Of a stretch of 52,558 nt of DNA, positions 44,855 through 52,558 are shown piece by piece. Both the position numbers and the translations under genes were made by a program. Numbering within the stretch: the first letter of the stretch is position 1; the number at the start of each line of letters is the position of its first letter. The notes under the pieces were generated by a model. The model saw nothing but the letters and a program-made list of their open reading frames with translations. It made no database searches and had not been told where the DNA came from. The stretch comes from Bacteroidales bacterium. Lineage in GTDB: Bacteria > Bacteroidota > Bacteroidia > Bacteroidales > UBA12077. The stretch is taken from assembly GCA_030611105.1 (NCBI GenBank), contig JAUWQL010000006.1, positions 1-52,558 of the forward strand, written 5' to 3'.

Positions 44855-45290
44855 AAATTAAGATATTAGTATCAAGTATTTAGTATTTAGTATTTAGTAT
44901 TTAGTATTTAGTATTTAGTTCCGAGTTCAAAATTTTTAGTTGCGAGCTATAAGCTGCTAGCCTTGAGCATTTTTACATTTAATTATATGACTATCCGTAT
45001 AAATACCTAAAAATCAAATAACCACAATGCACACAATGAATTACACAAAGAACACAAAGAAAAAAATTTAAAATTAGTACCACTACAAAATCCCAACTGC
45101 CGCTGCTTATTGCTGCTTCACTCAAACACTGTCAGGTCACTCCTTTCCGCTGTCAACCCACAGACTCTGACAGGTTTTTCCGCCACTATATTTTACTAAT
45201 TTATTATTTTACAAGTTAACCATTAAACCAATAAGCTGCCAAGTGCTAATTGTCACTATGAACTGCATATTACCATATGATTAACCAGAA
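44855..45290. other. 436-nt gene-free gap between hypC and hypD
   Basis: No reading frame of substance and no promoter with clear boxes is seen. The hypD-proximal part holds the heptamer repeat at 44877. The rest is low-complexity, with words such as CACAATGCACACAATGAA and a short CTGTCA/TGACAG palindromic stretch around 45130-45175. Confidence 0.6.
44877..44918. repeat. Tandem heptanucleotide repeat (TATTTAG)6
   Basis: Six perfect consecutive copies of TATTTAG, 42 bp, start 23 nt upstream of the hypD start codon. The tract may vary in length between strains by slipped pairing. Confidence 0.9.
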
Positions 45291-45506
45291 TTATTCATCA
45301 CTCATTTCGCGAAATAATTGCAATGTTTCCAGAGCTTCTTTTTCATCAATTTTTTGTAATGCAAATCCGGCATGTACCAACACATAATCTCCTTCTTTAA
45401 CATTTTCAACCATCTGCATTCCTATTTTTATAATTGTACCTCCTACAGAAACTTCTGCGAAATCCCCATCAATTTTTATTATTTTACCAGGTATACTTAA
45501 ACACAT
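45291..45506 (-). CDS. hypC: Hydrogenase maturation chaperone HypC
   Basis: This 71-residue chaperone starts MCLSIPGKIIKIDGDFAEV; Cys2 is the essential residue that binds the iron centre. The later VLVHAGFALQKIDEKEA is typical of HypC/HupF. It works with HypD in building and transferring the iron unit to the large subunit of [NiFe] hydrogenase. It starts 1 nt after the hypF stop codon. Confidence 0.95.
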   Translation of the reverse strand: MCLSIPGKIIKIDGDFAEVSVGGTIIKIGMQMVENVKEGDYVLVHAGFALQKIDEKEALETLQLFREMSDE

Positions 45507-45507
45507 A

Positions 45508-47774
45508 TTATATATAATTTGATGCTACAACTAACTGTCCTAAAGCAATCCCTCCATCATTAGGCGGTGTTAAGTGGTTCGTATAGATTTCAAAATTATT
45601 TTTAGCAAGAATTTGAATTGATTTTTCGAGTAAAAACCGGTTTTGAAAAACCCCTCCCGAAAGAACAATCTTATTTATTCCTGTATCCTTTTTTATTTGA
45701 TTTACAACATCATTAATTATATTAACTATTGTATTATGAAATTTTGCAGAAATTATTGAAGCAGACCGTTTACTAATATCATTAAGAATTGCATTTAGCA
45801 TTTTATCAAACCTGACAATACCATTAACTATTTCGAAAGGATAATAACTTTTTTCTGTTTTATCAATAATTGCCTCTAATCGCATTGGTCCTTCAGCATC
45901 AAATGATTGTTTCGAACATAAATTAAGTAAACATGCAATCGCATCGAACAATCTGCCGGCACCTGAAGTTAAAGGGGAGTTTATATCACTTTCAAGCATT
46001 TTATAAACTATTTCTATTGATTTATCATCAATTTTTCGAAAACATTCAAGATTCTCTATTCCGTTTAAAGAATATTTTTTCAGATATGATAATGCCATAC
46101 GCCAGGGTTCCCCCACAGCTAAGTCACCACCGGGCATTTTAATATAATCAAAATGAGCAAACCTCTCAAATGTTTTTGTATCACAAATCAGGAATTCACC
46201 TCCCCAGATATTACCATCGGTACCATAACCTGTACCATCTAAACTCACTCCTATAACTTTTTCGTTTATTTTATGCTCCGCCATACAGGAAACTATATGC
46301 GCATGATGATGCTGAACTTTTATTAAGGGAATTTGACTACCATTCAGGCTATTCACATTAAACCTTTCAGCAAACTCTGTAGACAAATATTCAGGATGCA
46401 TATCGCATGCTATAACTTTTGGTGAAAATTTGAATAAATCAAAAAACCGGTGTACAGTATTTTGATAAAAATTAAAGGTTTCAAAAAATTTCAAATCACC
46501 TATGTACTGGCTTAAAATAGCATTATTATTTTTCCCGATACAAAAGCTATTTTTTAATTCTGCTCCTGCTGCAAAAATTCCATCAACACTTTTTAATGTG
46601 TGGATCGGATTAGGAACAAATCCTCTTGCTCTTCGGATGATTTGCTGTTTACCATCCATAATCTTCACAACTGAATCATCAACGGGGTTCTGTATTTTTC
46701 GATTATGACTTATAAAAGCATCTACCTTATTATTCAAATTGCCTTTGGCAAAAGTATCATCAGAAATTATAGGTTCACCTGAAATATTTGCACTTGTATA
46801 AACTATTGCCGGAATTGAAAGCCGATCAAACAATAAATAATGAAATGGTAAATAAGGTAATAATGCGCCAATACTTTTTAGGTCATTATTAACAGAATAA
46901 CATAATTCCTTTTTCTGATCGAGTAAGACTATAGGCCGACGCCATGATTCAGCTAATTCCTTTTCTGCATTATTTAAAACACAATATTCTTTGAGCGTTT
47001 CAATATCTCTAAACATTACTGCGAAAGGTTTACTGTCGCGGCCTTTTATTTTTCTTAAACGCAATACAGATGAGTTATTCTTTGCATCGCAAATTAAATT
47101 ATAGCCTCCTAAACCTTTAACAGCAACAACTTCTCCACGATCAATTTTTGAAGTTACATCATTAATTATTTTTATAAAATCCCGCTCATTATTATATAAA
47201 TATTTTGGTCCACAATGGTTACAAGCCACAGGCTGTGCATGAAATCGTCTGTCAGAAACATTAAAATATTCACTTTCGCATTGTGAACACATTTTAAACT
47301 CATGCATGGTGGTATTTATTCTGTCGTAAGGAAGTTTGTTCACAATTGAAAAACGGGGACCACAATTTGTGCAGTTTATAAAAGGATAATGTATACGATG
47401 ATTATGTATTCTTAGATCTTGCAAACAATCATCACATACAGCAATATCAGGGCTTATTTCAGTAATTATATCATTATTATTTTTACTTGAAAGGATTTTG
47501 AAATCTGAAAAAGTCAGCTTATTTAATTGTTTTTCTTTTACACTTTTCACCAATGAAGCCGGTGGTGAAAACTTCACTATATCTTTTTTAAACTGATCAA
47601 TAAGCTCTTTATTTCCTGTAACTTCTATTATAACGCCATCAGTTCGATTGGCAACAGTTCCTTTTAACCTGTGTTTCTTTGCCAGGTGATAAATAAAGGG
47701 ACGAAAGCCAACTCCTTGAACCAGTCCTTGAACAGATATAGATACAGACTTTTTAATAACTCAGGCTTAAACAT
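45508..47774 (-). CDS. hypF: Carbamoyltransferase HypF, apparent frameshift at the 5' end
   Basis: HypF transfers carbamoyl phosphate-derived groups to HypE. The intact frame includes, from N to C: an acylphosphatase domain (SVQGLVQGVGFRPFIYHLA), two zinc-ribbon pairs (CDDC, CTNCGPRF, CSQC, CNHCGPKY), a YrdC-like domain (VAVKGLGGYNLICDA) and a Kae1-like domain (QHHHAHIVSCMAEH, VSLDGTGYGTDG). The acylphosphatase part lies upstream of the first in-frame GTG (47577) and is open back to a TGA at 47763 with no ATG or GTG start. An ATG at 47774 reads MFKPELLK in the other frame and would join the HypF frame by a -1 shift at the A5 run (47750-47754). The gene is either a one-base sequence error, a frameshift mutation or a frameshifting site. 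The body of the enzyme is complete. Confidence 0.88.
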
Positions 47775-47919
47775 TAAAAAGTAATTATACCGTTTGTTAT
47801 TCAAAATGCCATATTTGTTTTTGCAAATATGGATTGAATATATAACAGCATTAACCATTCTAAACTTCAAAGTACCATCCCGATTAAATCGGGTCGACAT
47901 TTTGAAGAAGAATTTGGTA

Positions 47920-48552
47920 TTACATAACTTTTTGAGTGTAATAAATTACACTTTCAAGCTCATCACAGAGGTTTATGTTGTTTACAATTATTTCATCAGG
48001 AACTTTTAATATTACAGGTGCAAAATTTAAAATTCCAGTTATACCTTTGTCAACTAATTTGTTCGCTGCATCTTGTGCTGAAATTTCAGGAACAGCCAGA
48101 ATCGCAACCTTAACATGGAATTTATTTATTATTTCACTCATCATATCCATTGGAAGTACAGGAATCCCAAAACGCTTTGATTGCTTCGATGGATCAATAT
48201 CGAAGGATGCAACAATTATCATTTTTCTTAAAATGAATCGTTTATATTGCACCAATGCCCTTCCAATATTTCCCATGCCAACTAAAATCACATGCTGGTT
48301 ATGCTGGTATTTAAAAATTTCTTCAATAGAACGAAGTAAATCGTTAATTTTATATCCACCCTTTTTATTACCTTTTATTTTAAATACAGAAAAATCTTTT
48401 CGAACCTGTTCTGCAGTAACTCCGGCTTCTTCTCCAAGATTATATGAATAAACCCGATCAAAGCCTTTTCGTTTAAATCCAATTAAACATAAACGATAAG
48501 TAAATAATCGCTTCAAATCATTCCTTATAATATATTTTGTGATTTGTTTCAC
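47920..48552 (-). CDS. rex: Redox-sensing transcriptional repressor Rex
   Basis: This 210-residue homodimeric repressor senses the NADH/NAD+ ratio. The N-terminal winged helix contains SYNLGEEAGVTAEQVRKD, typical of Rex DNA-binding domains. The Rossmann domain has the nucleotide motif VILVGMGNIGRAL and, further on, a 'FGIPVLPMDMM' segment. The start is GTG at 48552 (no in-frame ATG nearby fits). A Rex-like palindrome overlaps this start codon, which predicts autorepression. It is the first gene on the minus strand of the hydrogenase region, 145 nt before hypF. Confidence 0.92.
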   Translation of the reverse strand: MKQITKYIIRNDLKRLFTYRLCLIGFKRKGFDRVYSYNLGEEAGVTAEQVRKDFSVFKIKGNKKGGYKINDLLRSIEEIFKYQHNQHVILVGMGNIGRALVQYKRFILRKMIIVASFDIDPSKQSKRFGIPVLPMDMMSEIINKFHVKVAILAVPEISAQDAANKLVDKGITGILNFAPVILKVPDEIIVNNINLCDELESVIYYTQKVM

Positions 48553-48553
48553 A
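48538..48553. promoter_or_regulatory. Rex-like operator overlapping the rex start codon
   Basis: TGTGATTTGTTTCACA is a perfect TGTGA-N6-TCACA inverted repeat. It covers codons 1-5 of rex. It matches the classical Rex operator core. Binding there would block initiation or early elongation of rex itself. Confidence 0.65.
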
Positions 48554-48687
48554 TTATATTTTTTATTTATAACGTTTTTTGCAAGTTATGTAAGTTTTTT
48601 TAAAATAAAAAATTTTTTCCTATTTATTGATTTCCTGCATTTTATAATTTATGTTAATATGTTTTATAATATTTTTTCGAAAAATAC

Positions 48688-48716
48688 TTGACAAATGATT
48701 ATTTATAGTTATAAAT
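48688..48716 (+). promoter_or_regulatory. Possible promoter of the divergent hydrogenase operon
   Basis: TTGACA (48688-48693), a 17-nt spacer and ATAAAT (48711-48716) resemble a sigma-70 type promoter. Bacteroidota usually use a different consensus, so this is tentative. The Rex-like box lies directly downstream, over the expected transcription start. Confidence 0.35.
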
Positions 48717-48721
48717 TTATA

Positions 48722-48737
48722 TGTGAATAAGATCACA
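48722..48737. promoter_or_regulatory. Rex-like operator at the start of the divergent hydrogenase operon
   Basis: TGTGAATAAGATCACA fits TGTGA-N6-TCACA exactly, and the pairing extends to ATATGTGA/TCACATAT (48719-48740). It ends immediately before the ATG at 48741. It is also the consensus of a CRP/FNR site, but the adjacent rex gene favours Rex. Confidence 0.7.
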
Positions 48738-48740
48738 TAT

Positions 48741-49742
48741 ATGAAAAATTATTATTCCTTATTAAATTCCGACTGGAATAGTGCAATAGATCGTTTATTG
48801 ACTGAATATTTAATTTTCGCCCCACTAAAAAATGATAACTCAATAGATTACGAATTAATTAATTCCGAAAATATTTCAGAAATAACTTACAACGTTCCAA
48901 AACCAATTACACCATTAAAAACTTTCTTTTTACCTGTTAAAGAAAATTTAACTAACGATTCTAAACCAATTAGTAAAAGAATTATACTTGGCTCACCAAA
49001 TTGTGATATTCAGGGCTTAAAAATTTTAGATGAAATATATTTAGATAAAGATTACATCGATACGGCATATAAAGAAAAAAGAGATAATACCATTTTAATT
49101 GCTACATCATGTTTCGAGACACAAGAGCACTGCCATTGCATGATATATGGTATTCAACCTTATCCTAAAGAAATTGCAGATATCTCACTTTCTTATTTAA
49201 ATAAGAAAATACATTTAGAAGTTCTTTCAGAAAAAGGAGAAAAATTTATATCAGTTATAAAAGAACACACTACAGTCTCCAATTCACCGGAGATTGATAT
49301 AAAAGACTTAGAGTTAAAGCAAAGTAAAATTGAAAATCAATTAATTGCTGATAATTCAGGCTTACCTGATTACAAAAAAACAGGAACTATCGTTAATAAG
49401 GCCAAAGATGAAATCTGGGAAAAATATTCTTCAAACTGTGTTTCGTGTGGTGCGTGTGCTACTATTTGTCCGACCTGTACATGCTTTTTATTAATTGACA
49501 AACCAAATTTTGAAAAAGTAAGACAACTTGATGCCTGTCAGTATCCGGGTTTCGAAAGAGTTGCCGGAGGAGAAGATGCTCTGCACGAATTATCTAAAAG
49601 ATTTAAAAACAGGTATTTCTGCAAATATGTATGGAAACCACAAAAGTTTAAATCTTTAGCATGTACAGGATGCGGAAGATGTATAGAAGCTTGTATTGGC
49701 AAAATAAATAAAAACGAGTTATTCAGAGAATTAGCAAATTAA
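48741..49742 (+). CDS. Sulfhydrogenase beta-like Fe-S subunit
   Basis: From ATG at 48741 the protein is 333 residues; a GTG at 48723 lies inside the operator and is rejected. It resembles the beta subunit (HydB type) of cytosolic sulfhydrogenases and the A subunit of anaerobic sulfite reductase. The C-terminal third has two [4Fe-4S] motifs: CVSCGACATICPTCTC and CTGCGRCIEACIG. A middle region has further cysteines (ATSCFETQEHCHC). It carries electrons between the flavin gamma subunit, 2 nt downstream, and the remainder of the complex. In other bacteria this pair belongs to cytosolic [NiFe] hydrogenases; here it heads an operon with membrane subunits. Confidence 0.85.
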   Translation: MKNYYSLLNSDWNSAIDRLLTEYLIFAPLKNDNSIDYELINSENISEITYNVPKPITPLKTFFLPVKENLTNDSKPISKRIILGSPNCDIQGLKILDEIYLDKDYIDTAYKEKRDNTILIATSCFETQEHCHCMIYGIQPYPKEIADISLSYLNKKIHLEVLSEKGEKFISVIKEHTTVSNSPEIDIKDLELKQSKIENQLIADNSGLPDYKKTGTIVNKAKDEIWEKYSSNCVSCGACATICPTCTCFLLIDKPNFEKVRQLDACQYPGFERVAGGEDALHELSKRFKNRYFCKYVWKPQKFKSLACTGCGRCIEACIGKINKNELFRELAN

Positions 49743-49744
49743 TA

Positions 49745-50569
49745 ATGTCAAACGAAGTAAACATATACAAACCAATCAGGGCTAAATTGTTAGAGGTAAT
49801 TACAGAATCTCCAACAATTAAAACCTTTATTATGGAACCTGAACAGGATTTTTCTTTTAAAACCGGTGAGTTCATCGAATTAACTGTCGATGGTATTGGA
49901 GAAGCACCTTTTACTCCATCATCATCACCATTGGAAACAAAACAGATTGAAGTTACTGTGATGAAAACCGGTTATGTGACCGAATATCTTCATAATATGA
50001 AAGCAGGTGAAACTCTTGGTATTCGGGGTCCGTTTGGCCGAGGTTATCCTATTGAAAAATTTTACGATAAGGAAGTTCTGATTTTAGGTGGTGGTTGTGG
50101 TTTCGCACCTATCCGATCGTTATTATATAGCCTCGTGGCTATTTCTGACAGATTGCGAAAAGTAACTCTTTGTTATGGCTCAAAAACACCTGATGAATGT
50201 ATTTATAAACCATATGTTGATCAGTTAAGGAATACACCAAAGTTCGAAGTTTTAAGAACCGTTGATGAACCAAATGAAACATGGTCGGAAACTGTTGGTG
50301 TTGCAACTGTTTTACTTGACAAGATAAAAGTGGATATCAAAAACTCTGTTGCTGTTGTTTGCGGTCCACCGATTATGATGAAATTCGGAACTTACAAATT
50401 ACTCGAAATGGGATATCCTGAACATAATATTTATTTATCGATGGAGAAAAATATGTCGTGTGGATTTGGGAAATGTGGCCATTGTATGATGGGTAAATAT
50501 TTTGTATGTAAAGAAGGACCGGTATTTACCTACGATGAGATTAAAGATCAACCAGATATCTGGAGCTAA
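49745..50569 (+). CDS. Sulfhydrogenase gamma-like FAD/NAD(P)-binding subunit
   Basis: This 274-residue ferredoxin-reductase-family protein has a flavin domain (GEAPFTPSSSP), an NAD(P)-binding domain (LILGGGCGFAPIRSLLYS, VVCGPPIMM), and a C-terminal [2Fe-2S] site (SCGFGKCGHCMMG, then C). It is the NAD(P)H-reacting subunit of the sulfhydrogenase/dihydroorotate-dehydrogenase-B type. It starts 2 nt after the beta-like gene and 2 nt before the ferredoxin gene, so all are co-transcribed. Whether it uses NADH or NADPH cannot be read from the sequence with certainty. Confidence 0.88.
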   Translation: MSNEVNIYKPIRAKLLEVITESPTIKTFIMEPEQDFSFKTGEFIELTVDGIGEAPFTPSSSPLETKQIEVTVMKTGYVTEYLHNMKAGETLGIRGPFGRGYPIEKFYDKEVLILGGGCGFAPIRSLLYSLVAISDRLRKVTLCYGSKTPDECIYKPYVDQLRNTPKFEVLRTVDEPNETWSETVGVATVLLDKIKVDIKNSVAVVCGPPIMMKFGTYKLLEMGYPEHNIYLSMEKNMSCGFGKCGHCMMGKYFVCKEGPVFTYDEIKDQPDIWS

Positions 50570-50571
50570 AT

Positions 50572-51069
50572 ATGGACAAAAAGATATTGATAGACTTAAG
50601 CAAATTCAGGGTGTGCGACGATAAAAGTTGTGATACAACACCTCCTGAAGGTTTTTTCACCATTCCACCTAACATTAATGGACTAAAAACTATTCGGGAA
50701 TTGGCTGTTTTTCAATTCACCTGTCGCAAATGTGAAGATGCTCCATGTATCAGTATTTGTCCGGCTGATGCTCTTGAAAAGGACATGGACGGATTGATAC
50801 ACAGGCATATCAATTTATGTATTTCGTGCAAATCGTGTGTTACCATTTGCCCTTTCGGAACTATGATGTCAGATTTTTTTGTTCATAAAATAAATAAAGA
50901 CCTATACTTTGATTTATCTGACAAACATGAATTGAATGAATTTATAAAGGCATGCCCGGCGGGAGCAGTTACCCTGGTTGATATGGACGAAAACCCTGAA
51001 GCAAACATTTATAAATTAAATGATAGAGTTTTAATAAAAGAAAATATTTGGAATACTGATAAACAGTAA
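50572..51069 (+). CDS. Polyferredoxin-like [4Fe-4S] electron-transfer subunit
   Basis: This 165-residue protein resembles CooF/HycB-type ferredoxins. It has the cysteine groups CRKCEDAPCISICPADAL and CISCKSCVTICPFGTM, an N-terminal pair (CDDKSC) and a later CPAGAV; together these can hold up to four clusters. It is probably the electron link between the beta/gamma module and the membrane hydrogenase. It lies 2 nt downstream of the gamma-like gene and 7 nt upstream of the NuoH-like gene. Confidence 0.85.
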   Translation: MDKKILIDLSKFRVCDDKSCDTTPPEGFFTIPPNINGLKTIRELAVFQFTCRKCEDAPCISICPADALEKDMDGLIHRHINLCISCKSCVTICPFGTMMSDFFVHKINKDLYFDLSDKHELNEFIKACPAGAVTLVDMDENPEANIYKLNDRVLIKENIWNTDKQ

Positions 51070-51076
51070 ATAAATC

Positions 51077-52009
51077 ATGGCAGAACAGTTGTTTTATTTT
51101 TTAATTTACCCCGGACTACTCTTTGCAGCAGTGGTTGGAGCATTTTTATCGTTTTACGATAGAAAAATAACTGCCTGGGTGCAATTCAGAAAAGGTCCAC
51201 CATTATTTCAGCCATTTTATGACTTTTTCAAACTGCTATTGGTTAAGGAAACTATTTTGCCAAAATATGGTTCGAAAGGTGTTTTTTTAGCTGCACCAGT
51301 ATTTGCAGTATTCGGAGCAAGCATTTCCGGAGTTTTCATTCTTCTTCCATTATTAGGAATTGAAACCGGATTCAAGGGTGATATTATTGTTATTTTCTAC
51401 TTACTGACAATTCCATCATTAACTTATATTATTGGGGCACTGGCATCAGGTAATCCATTAGCAGCAGTTGGCGGATCGCGTGAAATGAAGCTTATTTTAA
51501 GTTATGAGTTAACATTTATTCTTGTGTTAGCTGCAATTATTCAAAAAGCCGGAATGACCATCAGCTTTAGCGAAATTATTTCTCAACAAGGATTAAATGG
51601 AGCATTTGCAGGAAGTATTTCCGGAATAATATTATTCATTGTAATGATATTTTGTATTCAAGCCAAACTTGCGCTGGTTCCATTCGATATGCCAGAAGCT
51701 GAAACAGAACTTGCCGGTGGAATAATGATTGAATTTTCCGGAACAACTTATGCAATGATTAAACTGTCAAAATATATTATGTTTTTCATACTCCCTGCTT
51801 TCTTAATTGGATTGCTTTGGGGAGGATTAAATTTCCATGGAATCAATATTCTTTGGTCAGTATTAAAAATATTATTTGTAGTGCTATTGCTAACGCTCAT
51901 AAGGAATACAAATCCAAGAGTGAAAATAAAACAAGCTGTCAGATTTTTCATTGTTTGGATGAACCTGTTAGCAATAATAGCAATAGTGTTATCATATTTT
52001 GGATATTAA
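51077..52009 (+). CDS. NuoH-like membrane subunit of a group 4 hydrogenase-type complex
   Basis: This 310-residue protein has about eight transmembrane helices. The cytoplasmic loops carry the family signatures DRKITAWVQFRKGPPLFQPF (first loop, quinone/ion-channel interface) and PFDMPEAETELAGGIMIEFSG (conserved glutamates). It matches HyfC/EchB/NuoH, the membrane anchor of group 4 [NiFe] hydrogenases and complex I. Its position before a NuoB-like gene fits an Ech- or Hyf-type operon. It overlaps the next gene by 11 nt. Confidence 0.92.
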   Translation: MAEQLFYFLIYPGLLFAAVVGAFLSFYDRKITAWVQFRKGPPLFQPFYDFFKLLLVKETILPKYGSKGVFLAAPVFAVFGASISGVFILLPLLGIETGFKGDIIVIFYLLTIPSLTYIIGALASGNPLAAVGGSREMKLILSYELTFILVLAAIIQKAGMTISFSEIISQQGLNGAFAGSISGIILFIVMIFCIQAKLALVPFDMPEAETELAGGIMIEFSGTTYAMIKLSKYIMFFILPAFLIGLLWGGLNFHGINILWSVLKILFVVLLLTLIRNTNPRVKIKQAVRFFIVWMNLLAIIAIVLSYFGY

Positions 52010-52433
52010 AAATTTAAAAAACGTGGGATTTAAAGAATTCTGTTTTAAAAAATCTTTGTGGTTGTTCCATTTCGGGGGAGCATCGTGTAATAATTGCGAT
52101 ATTGAAATACTCGATTGTCTAACTCCACGATATGATGTTGAGCGATTTGGAATGTTGCTGGTAGGGAGTATTCGACATGCCGATGTGTTGCTTGTAAACG
52201 GATCAATAAATAAAAGAGATAAAAGCAGATTATTAGAATTATATGAACAAGCGCCAAAACCAATATTAGTTGTAGCAATTGGGGCTTGTGGTTGCACGGG
52301 TGGAATATTTGCTGAAGGTAATGTTTTTGCCGGGCCTGTAGATAAAATCATACCTGTTGATGCATATATTCCGGGTTGTCCGCCAAAACCTGAAGCAATA
52401 TTGGCAGGTATTGTTAAACTTTTAAATAAGTAA
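51999..52433 (+). CDS. NuoB-like small subunit of a group 4 hydrogenase-type complex
   Basis: The protein is 144 residues from a TTG at 51999, or 136 from a GTG at 52023; both starts are weak and I cannot choose firmly. Cluster ligands are in SCNNCDIEILD, GACGCTGGIF and PGCPPKPEAI, the pattern of the [4Fe-4S] cluster (N2 type) in NuoB, EchC and HyfI. It would receive electrons for the [NiFe] large subunit, which must lie to the right of this window. Confidence 0.92.
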   Translation: MDIKNLKNVGFKEFCFKKSLWLFHFGGASCNNCDIEILDCLTPRYDVERFGMLLVGSIRHADVLLVNGSINKRDKSRLLELYEQAPKPILVVAIGACGCTGGIFAEGNVFAGPVDKIIPVDAYIPGCPPKPEAILAGIVKLLNK

Positions 52434-52446
52434 AAGAGATTCGATT

Positions 52447-52558
52447 ATGAATACGGATGAGATTTTAAAAAATATTAAAGACAAGTTTAGTTCTGATGTA
52501 CTTGATGTTTTCAAAAAAACGGAAACACGGGCTAACATTACAATTAAACCTGATTCTC
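52447..52558 (+). CDS. Partial gene, NuoC/EchD-like (5' end only)
   Basis: An ATG at 52447, 13 nt after the NuoB-like stop, opens a frame MNTDEILKNIKDKFSSDVLD that runs off the window end. The position after NuoB and the charged N-terminus suggest the 30-kDa-subunit-like (NuoC/EchD) component. The sequence is too short to be certain. Confidence 0.6.
   Translation, partial: MNTDEILKNIKDKFSSDVLDVFKKTETRANITIKPDS

Noticed and set aside
47664-47900. A separate small gene upstream of hypF
   Set aside because: This frame overlaps the acylphosphatase-coding part of hypF. Only its MFKPELLK segment is useful, as the probable start of hypF in another frame.

Overview
The window comes from an AT-rich, anaerobic member of the Bacteroidota, most likely in or near the Bacteroidales/Marinilabiliales. 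The evidence is weak Shine-Dalgarno use at most genes, several promoters of the Bacteroidota type (TAnnTTTG), and the gene content: NADP-type glutamate dehydrogenase, a trimeric [FeFe] hydrogenase, Rex and tungstate transport. No rRNA, tRNA or CRISPR array was recognised.

Layout. (1) 0.2-8.4 kb: two tandem giant proteins joining receiver domains to a PEP/pyruvate-binding (PPDK N-terminal) domain, convergent with a two-gene operon of a nucleotidyltransferase and a metallophosphoesterase. The nucleotidyltransferase and the first giant protein share a similar N-terminal domain, which suggests one functional locus. (2) 8.5-13.4 kb: gdhA, a small membrane protein, a thioredoxin lipoprotein, an orphan sensor kinase and a secreted protein. 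(3) 13.5-17.4 kb: a tungstate-type ABC transporter operon (wtpA, a lipoprotein with two sulfite-oxidase-like repeats, wtpB, wtpC). (4) 17.4-25 kb: housekeeping genes (SemiSWEET, CvfB-like, methyltransferase, cold-shock protein, DEAD-box helicase, MFS transporter) and a YhcH remnant that ends in a palindromic repeat. (5) 25.3-34.6 kb: an accessory island with a DUF4145 protein, a REP-associated transposase (RAYT) with hairpin repeats in the gaps around it, a HigB/HigA-ImmA toxin-antitoxin pair, and the most unusual locus of the window: a 1687-residue TOTE-type primase / reverse transcriptase / membrane-anchor fusion followed 2 nt later by a DEDDh exonuclease. (6) 34.7-37 kb: membrane and secreted proteins and a bile-acid:sodium-symporter-family transporter. 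(7) 37.1-52.5 kb: a hydrogen-metabolism region. On the minus strand it reads rex, hypF, hypC, hypD, hypE, hypA, hypB, hydD, hydB, hydA, hydC. Divergent from rex is an operon with sulfhydrogenase-like beta and gamma subunits, a ferredoxin, and the first subunits of a membrane-bound group-4-type [NiFe] hydrogenase or related complex; it runs off the right edge.

How it fits together. HydABC is expected to couple NADH and ferredoxin oxidation to H2 production. The Hyp proteins would mature the [NiFe] enzyme of the right-hand operon. Rex senses NADH/NAD+. Palindromes of the form TGTKA-N6-TMACA lie at the hyd promoter (a tandem pair), over the start codon of rex and at the start of the divergent operon, so one Rex circuit may control all three. 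hypF as written has no good in-frame start; its N-terminal domain is restored by a one-base frame change in an A5 run. HydD has the thioredoxin-like ferredoxin fold signature but no cysteines. The primase-RT plus exonuclease pair is the best candidate for an undescribed system, probably anti-phage, but its function is inferred from domains and context only.
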